DNA of 64,000 nucleotides, taken from Mycolicibacterium sphagni. GTDB lineage: Bacteria; Actinomycetota; Actinomycetes; Mycobacteriales; Mycobacteriaceae. The position numbers were made by a program, and so were the translations under genes. Where the stretch lies: positions 1 to 64,000 of the forward strand of contig NZ_VBSB01000001.1 of assembly GCF_013337765.1 (NCBI RefSeq). Direction: 5' to 3'. The notes beneath the pieces are model-generated. The model worked only from the letters and a program-made list of their open reading frames with translations, was not told where the DNA came from and ran no database searches. Positions 31,761 to 42,055 of the stretch are shown one piece after another; the first letter of the stretch is position 1, and each line of letters starts with the position of its first letter.

Positions 31761-32633
31761 CTAGGGACCGGAGACACCGGCGCAACTGACGAACGACCGT
31801 AGTTCGCCCGTGACCGGATCATCGAACTCCAGCCGATGCGCCACCAGCCGTAGCGGCGTGGAGAAATCGTCGGCAGCCACCTCGAGCACCCGCGGATACA
31901 ACGGGTCGTTGTCGATCGGCAGCCCCAGCGACGCCATGTGCACCCGTAACTGGTGCGTGCGCCCCGTCCGCGGACTCAATCGATAACACCCCTCCGCCTG
32001 CGCCTCCACCAACGTCTCGGCATTCGGCTCGCCCGGTTCTTCAAAAGCCTGTAACTGACCACGCTGCTTGATAATTCGGCTTCGCACGACAGTCGGCAGC
32101 TCCACCGAAGCCACGCCAGACGACCGGGCCAGGTACGTTTTCGAAACCAATCCCCGCGCGAACAGCGTCTGATACGCACCGCGAAGCTCGCGGCGGACCG
32201 TGAACAGCAGCACCCCCGCCGTCAGCCGGTCCAGCCGATGCGCCGGGCTCAACTCCGGTAACTCCAAAGACCGACGCAACCGCACCAAAGCCGTCTGAGC
32301 GACATGCCCGCCGCGCGGCATGGTGGCCAGGAAATGCGGCTTGTCGACCACCACGATGTCGTCGTCGCGATAGAGCACCGGAATGTCGAACGGCACCACC
32401 ACCTCGTCGGGCAGCTCCCGGTACAGGAAGACGTGCGCACCAGGCGGTAACACCGTCGAAGGCGTGACCACCACGCCGTCGGCGTCGACCACCTCACCGC
32501 TGAACACCTTCTCGGCGGCGGCCTCCCCGAACCGGTCGGCCAGTTCGACGAGCACCGCCCCACCACGCAGCCGCACCCGCGCCGGCCCCACACCGTCGCG
32601 ATCCGGGAGTGGTGCCGGGCGCCGCCGCCTCAA
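31761..32633 (-). CDS. RluA-family pseudouridine synthase
   Basis: 290 residues. The catalytic Asp is in PAHRLDRLTAGVLLF; IVVVDKPHFLATMPRGGHVA is the family motif I, and SPRTGRTHQLRVHMASLGLP the uracil-binding motif. An N-terminal S4-like segment is weak. It isomerises uridine in rRNA or tRNA; the exact site is not predictable. Corresponds in position to Rv3300c. It overlaps glpD2 by 4 nt on the same strand, so the two are co-transcribed with glpD2 first. Confidence 0.9.
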   Translation of the reverse strand: MRRRRPAPLPDRDGVGPARVRLRGGAVLVELADRFGEAAAEKVFSGEVVDADGVVVTPSTVLPPGAHVFLYRELPDEVVVPFDIPVLYRDDDIVVVDKPHFLATMPRGGHVAQTALVRLRRSLELPELSPAHRLDRLTAGVLLFTVRRELRGAYQTLFARGLVSKTYLARSSGVASVELPTVVRSRIIKQRGQLQAFEEPGEPNAETLVEAQAEGCYRLSPRTGRTHQLRVHMASLGLPIDNDPLYPRVLEVAADDFSTPLRLVAHRLEFDDPVTGELRSFVSCAGVSGP

Positions 32634-34375
32634 TTCAGCGGAACCGGCTCAAGAATCTCGGCCCGCGCCTCCGGCGCGGCCGCGCGCAACGCATCGGCCG
32701 ACTCGTCGTCGGGCTGGGTCTGCGACAGCACCTCGGCCTCCACCCTCGCGATATACGTCGCGACCTCGCGGGCACAGTCAGCCTGGCTCCAGCCCAGGAT
32801 CGGCGCGACCACATCGGCTACCTCGGCTGCGCAGTCCACGCCGCGGTGCGGGTATTCGATCGAGATCCGCATCCGCCGCGCCAGGATGTCTTCGAGGTGC
32901 AGCGCTCCCTCGGCGGCCGCGGCGTAGGCCGCCTCGACCTTGAGGTACACCGGCGCATCGGTGATCGGCTCGAGCAGCTCGGGTTTGTCGGCTGCCAGCG
33001 CCAGCACCTCGCCGATCAGCGAGCCATACCGGTCCAGCAGGTGCCGCACCCGGTAGGGATGCAGGCCGTAGCGCGCCCCCACGCTCTGGGTCTGGTTGAT
33101 CAGCGCGAAGTATCCGTCAGCACCCATCAGCGGCACCTTCTCGGTGATCGACGGCGCCACCCGGGCCGGGATGTACTCCGCCGCCGCGTCGACCGCATCC
33201 TCGGCCATCACCCGATACGTCGTGTACTTGCCGCCGGCGATCGCGACCAGGCCCGGCGACGGCACCGCCACCGCATGCTCGCGCGACAGCTTCGAGGTCT
33301 CCTCGCTCTCCCCCGCCAGCAGCGGCCGCAGCCCGGCGTACACGCCGTCGATGTCGTCATGCGTCAGCGGTGTGGCCAGCACGGTGTTGACGGTGGCGAG
33401 GATGTAGTCGATGTCGGCCTTCGTCGCAGCGGGGTGGGCCAGGTCGAGGTTCCAGTCGGTGTCGGTGGTGCCGATGATCCAGTGCGTGCCCCACGGGATC
33501 ACGAACAGCACCGACTTCTCGGTGCGCAGGATGATCGCCACCTCGGACACGATGCGATCCCGCGGCACCACGACGTGCACACCCTTGGACGCGCGCACCC
33601 GAAACCGACCGCGCTCCTTGGACAGCGCTTGAATCTCGTCGGTCCACACCCCCGTGGCGTTGATCACCACGTGGCCGCGAACGTCCTCGACCGCGCCGTC
33701 TTCGGAGTCCCGGATCGTCACCCCGATGACCCGGTCGCCCTCGCGCAGCAGCTTGACCACCTGGGTCGACGTGCGCACCACCGCTCCATAGTGAGCGGCC
33801 GTGCGTGCGACGGTCATCGTGTGCCGGGCGTCGTCGACGACGGTGTCGTAGTAGCGGATGCCACCGATCAGCGAACTGCGCTTGAGGCCCGGCGCCAGCC
33901 GCAACGCACCCGACTTCGTCAAATGCTTTTGCGGCGGAACGGATTTCGCACCACCCAGTTGGTCGTAGAGGAAGATACCCGCCGCGACGTACGGCCGCTC
34001 CCACACCCGCTTGGTCAGCGGGAACAGAAACGGCAGCGGCTTGACCAGATGGGGCGCCAGCGTGGTCAGCGACAGCTCGCGCTCGTGCAGCGCCTCACGC
34101 ACCAGGCCGAACTCCAGCTGCTCGAGGTAGCGCAGTCCGCCGTGGAACATCTTCGAACTGCGGCTCGACGTGCCCGACGCGAAGTCCCGCGCCTCGACGA
34201 GCGCCACCTTGAGACCGCGGGTCGCGGCATCCAGTGCGCAGCCCGCACCGACCACGCCACCGCCCACGACGACGACGTCGAACTGTTCGCTGCCCAATCG
34301 CTCCCAGGCGCGCGCACGCTCGGTTGGTCCGAGAAAGGTCTGACCGGTGCCCGGTCTAAGGATCGGGTCGCTCAT
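32630..34375 (-). CDS. glpD2: FAD-dependent glycerol-3-phosphate dehydrogenase
   Basis: 581 residues, as in M. tuberculosis GlpD2. The FAD motif is DVVVVGGGVVGAGCALDAATRGLKVALVEA (positions about 36-65), with FASGTSSRSSKMFHGGLRYL as the GlpD signature and GTTDTDW and AGGKYTTYR further on. It oxidises sn-glycerol-3-phosphate to dihydroxyacetone phosphate at the membrane and passes electrons to quinone. It follows lpdA by 11 bp and runs into the pseudouridine synthase gene. Confidence 0.95.
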   Translation of the reverse strand: MSDPILRPGTGQTFLGPTERARAWERLGSEQFDVVVVGGGVVGAGCALDAATRGLKVALVEARDFASGTSSRSSKMFHGGLRYLEQLEFGLVREALHERELSLTTLAPHLVKPLPFLFPLTKRVWERPYVAAGIFLYDQLGGAKSVPPQKHLTKSGALRLAPGLKRSSLIGGIRYYDTVVDDARHTMTVARTAAHYGAVVRTSTQVVKLLREGDRVIGVTIRDSEDGAVEDVRGHVVINATGVWTDEIQALSKERGRFRVRASKGVHVVVPRDRIVSEVAIILRTEKSVLFVIPWGTHWIIGTTDTDWNLDLAHPAATKADIDYILATVNTVLATPLTHDDIDGVYAGLRPLLAGESEETSKLSREHAVAVPSPGLVAIAGGKYTTYRVMAEDAVDAAAEYIPARVAPSITEKVPLMGADGYFALINQTQSVGARYGLHPYRVRHLLDRYGSLIGEVLALAADKPELLEPITDAPVYLKVEAAYAAAAEGALHLEDILARRMRISIEYPHRGVDCAAEVADVVAPILGWSQADCAREVATYIARVEAEVLSQTQPDDESADALRAAAPEARAEILEPVPLN

Positions 34376-34386
34376 AACGCCCCAGG

Positions 34387-35790
34387 CTAGTCGAGATCGT
34401 CGTGGGCCATCAGGCGGCGCGCAGCCTCGACGATCGACCCCGACAACGACGGGTAGACCGACAGCGTCTGGGCCAGATCGGTCACCGAAATGCGGTTTTG
34501 CACCGCCAGGGCGATCGGCAGGATCAGTTCGGAGGCGATCGGGGCCACCACCACGCCGCCGATCACCACGCCGGTGGCCGGCCGGCAGAAGATCTTGACG
34601 AAACCACGCGTGAGCAGCGACATCTTCGCCCGCGCGTTGGTGTTCAGCGGCAGCATGATCGTGCGGGCAGGCACCGAACCGTCGTCGATGGCGGTTTGCG
34701 GGACGCCGACGGCGGCGATCTCGGGCCTGGTGAAGGTGGCCGAGGCCACCGTGCGCAGCCGGATCGGGGCCACCCCCTCACCCAGTGCGTGATACATCGC
34801 GATGCGGCCTTGCATGGCCGCCACCGACGCCAGCGGTAGCAGCCCCGTGCAGTCGCCGGCGGCGTAGATGCCCGACGCTGCCGTCCGGGACACCCGGTCG
34901 ACCGGGATGTAGTTGCCTCCCCCGAGCTCGACACCGACGCGTTCAAGCCCCAGACCAGCGGTGTTGGGCACCGAGCCGACCGTCATCAGCGCGTGGCTGC
35001 CCTCGACGACGCGACCGTCGGCCATCGTGACCTTGACCCCGTCGTCCGTGCGGAGCACCGAGGACGCCCTGGCGTTCTTGACCAGCGTCACCCCGCGCTC
35101 GGCGAAGACTTCTTCCAGCACGGCAGCCGCGTCACTGTCCTCGTGCGGAAGGATCTGGTCGCGACTTGCCACCACCGTGACGGTGACGCCGAGTTCGGTG
35201 TAGGCGTTGCAGAACTCGGCTCCGGTGACGCCGGACCCGACGATCACCAGGTGTTCGGGCAGCTCAGGAAGGTCGTAGAGCTGGCGCCAGGTCAGGATTC
35301 GCTCGCCGTCGGGCTCTGCGTTCGGCAGGACGCGCGGGCTCGCGCCGGTGGCGATCAACACCACGTCAGCCTTGAGGGTGCCACCCTGGCCGTTTGGCGT
35401 GGTGACCTTGACGCGGTGGTGCGCCATGCCGGGCACCGAGTCGATCAGCTCACCGCGACCCGCGACGACGTTGACCTTCTCGCGCAGAAGTTGCGTGCCG
35501 ATGTCGGCGGATTGCGACCGGGCCAGCGTCTTCACCCGGTTGTTGATCTGGGGCAGCGAGATCTTGGCGTCGTCGATGCCGATGTCGAAGCCCAGGCCGG
35601 AGGCGCGGCGCAGTTCGGTGCGCACCCCGGTGGAGGCGATGAACGTCTTGGACGGCACGCAGTCGAAGAGAACGCAGGCACCGCCGATGCCGTCGGAGTC
35701 CACCACGGTCACCTCGGCACGCCCCGCTGCGACCAATGCGGCCTCGTAACCCGCCGGCCCCCCACCGATGATCACGATCCGCGTCGCCAC
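34387..35790 (-). CDS. lpdA: LpdA-type flavoprotein, NAD(P)H-quinone reductase
   Basis: 467 residues. FAD motif IVIIGGGPAGYEAALVAAGR, NAD(P) motif LVIVGSGVTGAEFCNAYTEL and YAAGDCTGLLPLASVAAMQG are those of the disulfide-reductase superfamily. M. tuberculosis Rv3303c is reported to lack one redox cysteine and the C-terminal catalytic His-Glu, and to reduce quinones. Here the redox loop reads GGACVLFDCVPSKTF, so both Cys of a CX4C are present, but the C-terminus ends MAHDDLD without the usual His-Glu motif. So it is LpdA-like with a restored Cys pair; lipoamide activity is unlikely. Upstream of glpD2 in one operon. Confidence 0.88.
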   Translation of the reverse strand: MATRIVIIGGGPAGYEAALVAAGRAEVTVVDSDGIGGACVLFDCVPSKTFIASTGVRTELRRASGLGFDIGIDDAKISLPQINNRVKTLARSQSADIGTQLLREKVNVVAGRGELIDSVPGMAHHRVKVTTPNGQGGTLKADVVLIATGASPRVLPNAEPDGERILTWRQLYDLPELPEHLVIVGSGVTGAEFCNAYTELGVTVTVVASRDQILPHEDSDAAAVLEEVFAERGVTLVKNARASSVLRTDDGVKVTMADGRVVEGSHALMTVGSVPNTAGLGLERVGVELGGGNYIPVDRVSRTAASGIYAAGDCTGLLPLASVAAMQGRIAMYHALGEGVAPIRLRTVASATFTRPEIAAVGVPQTAIDDGSVPARTIMLPLNTNARAKMSLLTRGFVKIFCRPATGVVIGGVVVAPIASELILPIALAVQNRISVTDLAQTLSVYPSLSGSIVEAARRLMAHDDLD

Positions 35791-35841
35791 CCGGCCAAGG
35801 TTAGTTGACCGACTCCCCGCGCTCGCGCTGAGAGGACGCTC

Positions 35842-35847
35842 TAGGCT
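35842..35847 (+). promoter_or_regulatory. -10 box of a probable leaderless promoter
   Basis: TAGGCT ends 7 nt before GTG35855, with no Shine-Dalgarno. The same hexamer at nearly the same distance precedes deoD and the Rv3311-like gene. Confidence 0.45.
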
Positions 35848-35854
35848 TTCCTCC

Positions 35855-36337
35855 GTGCCGCTCTATGCCGCCTACGGGTCCAACATGCATCCCGAGCAGA
35901 TGCTGGAGCGCGCGCCGCATTCCCCGATGGCCGGAACGGGCTGGTTGCACGGCTGGCGGCTGACCTTCGCCGGCGAGGACATCGGCTGGGAAGGCGCGCT
36001 CGCGACCCTGGTCGAGGAACCCGATTCCAAGGTGTTCGTGGTGCTCTACGACATGACGCCGTCCGACGAGCAGAACCTGGATCGGTGGGAAGGCTCGGAA
36101 CTGGGCTTCCACAAGAAGATCAGATGCCGCATCGAATGCGAATCCACCGACACCACAACCGATCCCGTGCTCGCCTGGCTCTACGTGCTGGACGCCTGGG
36201 AGGGTGGGCTGCCCTCGGCGCGCTACCTCGGCGTGATGGCGGACGCCGCCGAGATTGCCGGTGCCCCAGCGGAGTACGTGCACGACCTGCGCACACGTCC
36301 GGCCCGCAACATCGGCCCGGGGACCAGCGGCAGCTAG
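35855..36337 (+). CDS. Gamma-glutamylcyclotransferase-like protein (Rv3304-like)
   Basis: 160 residues from GTG35855. PLYAAYGSNMHPEQMLERAP is the YGSN motif of the GGCT/AIG2 fold; WLHGWRLTFAGEDIGWEGAL and VVLYDMTPSDEQNLDRWEG follow, the last covering the usual catalytic Glu region. The fold cyclises gamma-glutamyl amines; the real substrate is unknown. Convergent with galE with zero bases between the two genes, and divergent from lpdA. Confidence 0.85.
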   Translation: MPLYAAYGSNMHPEQMLERAPHSPMAGTGWLHGWRLTFAGEDIGWEGALATLVEEPDSKVFVVLYDMTPSDEQNLDRWEGSELGFHKKIRCRIECESTDTTTDPVLAWLYVLDAWEGGLPSARYLGVMADAAEIAGAPAEYVHDLRTRPARNIGPGTSGS

Positions 36338-37297
36338 TCAGGCCCGCGAGCGGGTGAACTCCCAAGCGTCGGCCACGATCTCGTCGATGGTGGTGTGCTG
36401 AGGCTTCCAGCCGAGTTCGGTGACAGCCTTCTCGCTCGACGCGATCAACACAGCCGGATCACCGGCCCGGCGCTCGACATCACGCACCGCGATCGGCCCG
36501 CCGGTGACGCGCTCACAACACGCGATCACCTCACGAACCGAGAATCCGGTTCCGTTGCCCAGGTTGTAAATCCGATGCTCGCCCGGCTTCGCGGTCTGCA
36601 GTGCGAGCAGGTGAGCATCGGCCAGATCGCGAACATGGATGTAGTCGCGGATGCACGTGCCATCCGGGGTGGGCCAGTCGGTGCCGAACACCAGGATCTC
36701 CGGGCGCTGGCCGGTGGCCACCTGCAACACCAGCGGAATCAGGTGCGTCTCGGTCGCATGGCGCTCACCGCAGCCGGCGTAGGCACCGGCGACGTTGAAG
36801 TATCGCAGGCTGGTGGCGGCCAGCCCGTGCGCGGTGGCATACGACGTGATCGCGTGGTCGATCGCAAGCTTGGTGGCGCCATAGGCATTCGTCGGCCGAG
36901 TCGGCGCGTCCTCGGTGATCGGCACCGACTCCGGCTCGCCGTAGGTCGATGCGGTCGAGGAGAACACCAACCGGGGTGTGCCTGCCGCGCGCATCGCCTC
37001 CAGCAGCTCAAGGGTCTTGGCGACGTTGCCGTGCCAGTACTTCTCCGGCTCCGCCACCGACTCCCCCACCACCGACTTCGCAGCGAAGTGCAGCACCCCG
37101 TCAAATGATCCATCGCCGAGCAGCTTCGGCGCGACCTCGACCATGTCGGCCTCGATGAACTGCGCCCCGGCCGGCACCGCGTCGCCATTGCCCGTCGACA
37201 GATCGTCGACGACCACGACCTCGTGCCCCTGCTCCAGCAACACCGTGGCGCACACACTGCCGACGTAGCCCGCGCCGCCCGTCACCAGAAGCTTCAT
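36338..37297 (-). CDS. galE: UDP-glucose 4-epimerase-type sugar epimerase
   Basis: 319 residues from ATG37297. NAD motif [20 protein letters not shown], catalytic [10 protein letters not shown] and YGATK (Tyr-x-x-x-Lys), NVAGAY, and [16 protein letters not shown] are the extended SDR GalE signature. It interconverts UDP-glucose and UDP-galactose for arabinogalactan and other wall glycans. The start overlaps the amiA1 stop by one base (TGATG), so it is the third gene of an amiB1-amiA1-galE unit. M. tuberculosis does not have galE at this place, as far as I recall. Confidence 0.9.
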   Translation of the reverse strand: MKLLVTGGAGYVGSVCATVLLEQGHEVVVVDDLSTGNGDAVPAGAQFIEADMVEVAPKLLGDGSFDGVLHFAAKSVVGESVAEPEKYWHGNVAKTLELLEAMRAAGTPRLVFSSTASTYGEPESVPITEDAPTRPTNAYGATKLAIDHAITSYATAHGLAATSLRYFNVAGAYAGCGERHATETHLIPLVLQVATGQRPEILVFGTDWPTPDGTCIRDYIHVRDLADAHLLALQTAKPGEHRIYNLGNGTGFSVREVIACCERVTGGPIAVRDVERRAGDPAVLIASSEKAVTELGWKPQHTTIDEIVADAWEFTRSRA

Positions 37298-38462
37298 CAG
37301 TACCCCGCTGACTGCTCGACGATGTTGACCAAGACCCGGACGCCGACCGCGAGCGCCCGCTCGTCGAGGTCGAATGTCGGTTGGTGCAGATCGAGCTGTT
37401 CTCCGCGACCGCTCCACACGCCGAGGCGCCCCATCGCGCCGGGCACTTCTTCCAGATACCAGGAGAAGTCCTCACCGCCGCCGGACTGACGGGTGTCCGC
37501 CAACGCATCGGGAGCGACGGCTTCGATGGCGTGCGTCATGATCTGCGTCGAGCGCTCCTCGTTGACCACCGGCGGCACGCCACGATGATATTGCAGGGTG
37601 TGCTCGATACCGAGTGGGGCGAGCAGGCCTGAAACCGTCTCCCGAACAAGGCTTTCCATGCCGACCCAGGCATCACGACTGGCCGTGCGCACCGTGCCCG
37701 CCAGGGTCCCGGTCTGCGGGATCGCATTGGCCGCGACGCCGGCGTTGGCCGCGCCCCACACCATCACGGTGCTGTGCCGCGGGTCGATCCGGCGGGACAA
37801 CACACCGGGCAGCCCGGTGATCAGGGTGCCCATCCCGTACACCAGATCCGAGGTCAGGTGCGGCCGCGACGTGTGGCCGCCGGGTGAGTGCAACGTGATC
37901 TCGATCGAGTCCGCCGCCGAGGTGATCGGGCCGGGAATGATCGCGACCCGGCCCACCGCCAGCCGAGGATCGCAGTGCAGCGCGAAGATCCGCGATACCC
38001 CGGTCAGCGCGCCGGCAGCGATCGCGTCGATCGCGCCGCCGGGCATCAATTCCTCGGCGGCCTGGAAGATCAGTCGCACCCCGACCGGAAGTTCGGGTGC
38101 CGACGCCAGCGCCGTTGCGGCGCCGATCAGCATCGCGGTGTGGGCATCGTGGCCGCACGCGTGCGCGACGTTCGGCATCGTCGAGCTGTAGGGGGCGCCG
38201 GTGCGCTCGGCCATCGGTAGCGCGTCCATATCGGCCCGCAGCGCGATGCGCGGCGCGTGTTCGGGGCCGAAGTCGCACGTCAGCCCGGTACCGCCGGGCA
38301 TCACCTTGGGGTTGAGCCCGGCCTCCACCAATCGGTCGGCGACGAACTGGGTGGTGGCGAACTCCTGGCGGCCCAGCTCCGGATAGCGGTGAATGTGGCG
38401 GCGCCACGCCACCAGATCGTCGAAATGCGCGGCCAGCCAGGACTCGCACGCGTCGGCGATGC

Positions 38463-38466
<4 letters not shown>
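37297..38466 (-). CDS. amiA1: M20-family amidohydrolase AmiA1
   Basis: 389 residues from ATG38466, the length of the M. tuberculosis protein; the in-frame region upstream overlaps amiB1 in another frame and is not used. [54 protein letters not shown] and the late [16 protein letters not shown] supply the metal ligands of M20 amidases. These cleave N-acyl amino acids or related amides. Overlaps amiB1 by 4 nt. Confidence 0.92.
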
Positions 38467-39653
<1,187 letters not shown>

Positions 39654-39676
39654 CCACGAAGTATCGCATTGCCAGA

Positions 39677-39682
39677 TAGGCT
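39677..39682 (+). promoter_or_regulatory. -10 box of a probable leaderless deoD promoter
   Basis: TAGGCT ends 8 nt before GTG39691, with no Shine-Dalgarno. It lies in the 37-bp gap between amiB1 and deoD. Confidence 0.45.
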
Positions 39683-39690
39683 CGCAGGCT

Positions 39691-40476
39691 GTGAGTCCAG
39701 ACGCCGAGCATGCCGCAGCGGTGATCGCCGAGCGCACCGGTGTGGAGCGCCACGACGTCGCCGTGGTCCTCGGATCCGGCTGGACACCGGCGGCCGCGGC
39801 GCTGGGAACACCGGCGGCCGAGATCCCGATGTCGGTGATCCCCGGCTTCACTCCCCCGTCGGCACTCGGGCATCGGGGACGCGTGCTGTCGGTGCCGCTC
39901 GGCTCGCACAACGTGCTGGTACTACTGGGCCGCATCCACGCCTACGAAGGCCATGACCTGCGCACCATCGTCCATCCGGTGCGCACCGCGCGGGCAGCCG
40001 GCGCCAAGATCGTGGTGTTGACCAATGCCGCGGGCGGCCTTCGACCCGAATACCAGGTGGGCCAGCCGGTGCTGATCAGCGACCACCTCAACCTCACAGC
40101 CCGTTCGCCGCTGGTCGGGGCGCAGTTCGTCGATCTGGTCGATGCCTATTCCCCGCGGCTGCGGGACCTGGCCCGCTCCGTCGATCCGAGCCTGACCGAG
40201 GGCGTCTATGCGGGCGTGCCGGGCCCGCACTACGAGACGCCTGCGGAGATCCGGATGTTGCGCACGCTCGGCGCCGACCTGGTCGGTATGTCGACGGTGC
40301 ACGAGACGATCGCGGCGCGGGCGGCGGGGGCCGAGGTCCTCGGGGTCTCGCTTGTGACGAACCTGGCCGCCGGGATGACGGGCCAACCGCTCAGTCATGA
40401 CGAGGTGCTGGCCGCCGGTCGGGCGTCGGCGACCGCGATGGGCTCGCTGCTGGCCTCGGTGCTGGCGCGCCTGTAG
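39691..40476 (+). CDS. deoD: Purine nucleoside phosphorylase
   Basis: 261 residues from GTG39691. [17 protein letters not shown] is the phosphate-binding loop, [14 protein letters not shown] and [20 protein letters not shown] the family signature, with [20 protein letters not shown] and [11 protein letters not shown] binding purine and ribose. Trimeric class; it splits inosine and guanosine with phosphate. Part of a nucleoside-salvage neighbourhood (pmmB, upp, add, deoA, cdd). Its last 82 nt overlap the antisense AbrB-type gene. Confidence 0.95.
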   Translation: MSPDAEHAAAVIAERTGVERHDVAVVLGSGWTPAAAALGTPAAEIPMSVIPGFTPPSALGHRGRVLSVPLGSHNVLVLLGRIHAYEGHDLRTIVHPVRTARAAGAKIVVLTNAAGGLRPEYQVGQPVLISDHLNLTARSPLVGAQFVDLVDAYSPRLRDLARSVDPSLTEGVYAGVPGPHYETPAEIRMLRTLGADLVGMSTVHETIAARAAGAEVLGVSLVTNLAAGMTGQPLSHDEVLAAGRASATAMGSLLASVLARL

Positions 40477-41510
40477 GCCAGCCGCACGAAACCGCGGGCC
40501 AGCAGGGGTGCGGCGAACAGCATGAGAAGCACCCGCAGCACCTGGGTGGCGATGATGAACGTGACGTTCGAACCGGTTTCCACCGCGGTGGCCAGCACGG
40601 CGTAGATACCGCCCGGGCTGGTGGCCAGGTATCCGTCGAGCAGGCTGACCCCGGCGATCTTCGACAGCGCCACACCCAGGCCCGCGGTGGCGACGTTGAG
40701 CAGCACGATCAGCCCGAGCGCGGCAGGCAACAGCCGTTCGATCGAGCGCAGCGATTCGCGGGTGAACGCCACCCCGGCCTGCCAGCCGATCAGCATGTAG
40801 GACGCCGACACCAGCAAGACCGGCACGGTCAGACCGAACGACCAGCCGCCGAGTTCGGCCATGATGGTCAGCGCCATCGGGCCGAGCAGACCGGAGCCGG
40901 GCAGTCGGGCCAGCCGGCCGACGACGGACCCGGCGAACACCAGTGCGACGATCAACATCAGGCTCAAATACCAAGGGGCTGAATGAGATTGCGTCGCTGC
41001 CGCGGCCGCGTGCGACGACCGGTCGGCGTGGTAGACCAGGGTGACCACGAGGGGCATTGCCGCGGTGATCACCGCCACCCGCAGGTATTGGATGACGGCG
41101 ACGACGCGATCGTCGCCGCCGAGTTCACGCGCGATCGCCACCAGGCCGGAGGCCCCACCCGCCACCAGGGCCAGCGCGCCGGTGAGCGGAGTGATGCTCC
41201 GGTGCATGCCGAGCAGTGCCCCGGCGGCGATGCTGAGCAGTAGCGTGACCACGCCGACACCGACCACGACCGGCCAGTGCGGGCCCAGGGACGACAGTGC
41301 GTCCGACTGCACCATGGTGCCGATGTAGACGCCGAGCCCGCCCTGGGCGGCCAGGCCCGCGACGCGCGGCACGCCGGCGGGTGCCAGCCTGGCGATCGCC
41401 AGCACGATACCGACCAGCAGGGCAGCGAACAGGGCCGCCGACGGGACACCGAGCCGGTCGAGCGGCACGGTGACCCCGATTGTCACGATCAACAGCAAGG
41501 CCCAGCGCAT
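40395..41510 (-). CDS. AbrB-type (COG3180) membrane protein
   Basis: 371 residues with about ten hydrophobic helices ([40 protein letters not shown] and so on) and the duplicated [20 protein letters not shown] / [16 protein letters not shown] halves typical of the family. Role is thought to be regulation or transport (ammonia monooxygenase-like name is historical). Its C-terminal 27 codons overlap deoD on the other strand. It is divergent from a MarR gene, with two matching operator-like dyads between them, so the MarR protein probably controls it. Confidence 0.85.
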   Translation of the reverse strand: MRWALLLIVTIGVTVPLDRLGVPSAALFAALLVGIVLAIARLAPAGVPRVAGLAAQGGLGVYIGTMVQSDALSSLGPHWPVVVGVGVVTLLLSIAAGALLGMHRSITPLTGALALVAGGASGLVAIARELGGDDRVVAVIQYLRVAVITAAMPLVVTLVYHADRSSHAAAAATQSHSAPWYLSLMLIVALVFAGSVVGRLARLPGSGLLGPMALTIMAELGGWSFGLTVPVLLVSASYMLIGWQAGVAFTRESLRSIERLLPAALGLIVLLNVATAGLGVALSKIAGVSLLDGYLATSPGGIYAVLATAVETGSNVTFIIATQVLRVLLMLFAAPLLARGFVRLAYRRASTEASSEPIAVADARPAASTSS

Positions 41511-41514
41511 ATAT

Positions 41515-41528
41515 CAAGTATGCCCTTG
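41515..41528. promoter_or_regulatory. MarR operator candidate 1
   Basis: CAAGTATGCCCTTG is a CAAG-N6-CTTG dyad 4 bp from the AbrB-type start codon. A second copy lies 64 bp away. Confidence 0.55.
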
Positions 41529-41578
41529 CTTTTATCCCGCTGTCACCCGCGATTCAGGCGAGATAAGTCACTAACTAG

Positions 41579-41592
41579 CAAGGTATAACTTG
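41579..41592. promoter_or_regulatory. MarR operator candidate 2
   Basis: CAAGGTATAACTTG is a CAAG-N6-CTTG dyad ending 4 bp before the MarR start codon. Read on the other strand it shares most positions with candidate 1. Confidence 0.55.
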
Positions 41593-41596
41593 TAAT

Positions 41597-42055
41597 ATGA
41601 CCGCAAGCATCGCGCCATCCGCCGCCGCCACCGAGCTGCGGGAAGCCATGATGGCGCTGGCCCGTCAGCTTCGCAGGCACCGCCCCGACAACGGGCTGAC
41701 GCTCAGTCAGCTCGAAGTTCTGGGTGACGTGAGCCGGGCCGGCATCACCACACCGGCCGAAATCGCCGCGCGGCTACAGGTTCGGGTCCAGTCGCTGACC
41801 GACAGCATCAACGAGCTCGAGTCCCGCGGGCTGCTCTTCCGCCGTCCCGACGCCACCGACCGCCGCCGGCAGCTCATCGAGCTCACCGGCGACGGGTTGG
41901 AACTGCTGCTGCACGATCGGGCCCAGCGCGACGCCTGGTTGTACGAGTCGATGCGCGATCACCTCTCCGAGCTGGAAGTCAACCTGCTGATGCTCACCGC
42001 ACCGGTGCTGCGCAAGCTCGCCGACGCCGACCGCGGGGCACAATCGGTGCCGTGA
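41597..42055 (+). CDS. MarR family transcriptional regulator
   Basis: 152 residues. The winged helix is LSQLEVLGDVSRAGITTPAE followed by IAARLQVRVQSLTDSINELE and a wing with RRPDATDRRRQLIELTGDG. Dimerising helices flank it. Overlapping CAAG-N6-CTTG dyads next to its own start and next to the AbrB-type start suggest it represses both. Its stop overlaps the pmmB start (GTGA), so pmmB may share its control. Confidence 0.9.
   Translation: MTASIAPSAAATELREAMMALARQLRRHRPDNGLTLSQLEVLGDVSRAGITTPAEIAARLQVRVQSLTDSINELESRGLLFRRPDATDRRRQLIELTGDGLELLLHDRAQRDAWLYESMRDHLSELEVNLLMLTAPVLRKLADADRGAQSVP

Noticed and set aside
32609..34390. 593-codon open frame on the plus strand
   Set aside because: Antisense to glpD2; composition is shadow-like and no motif is present.
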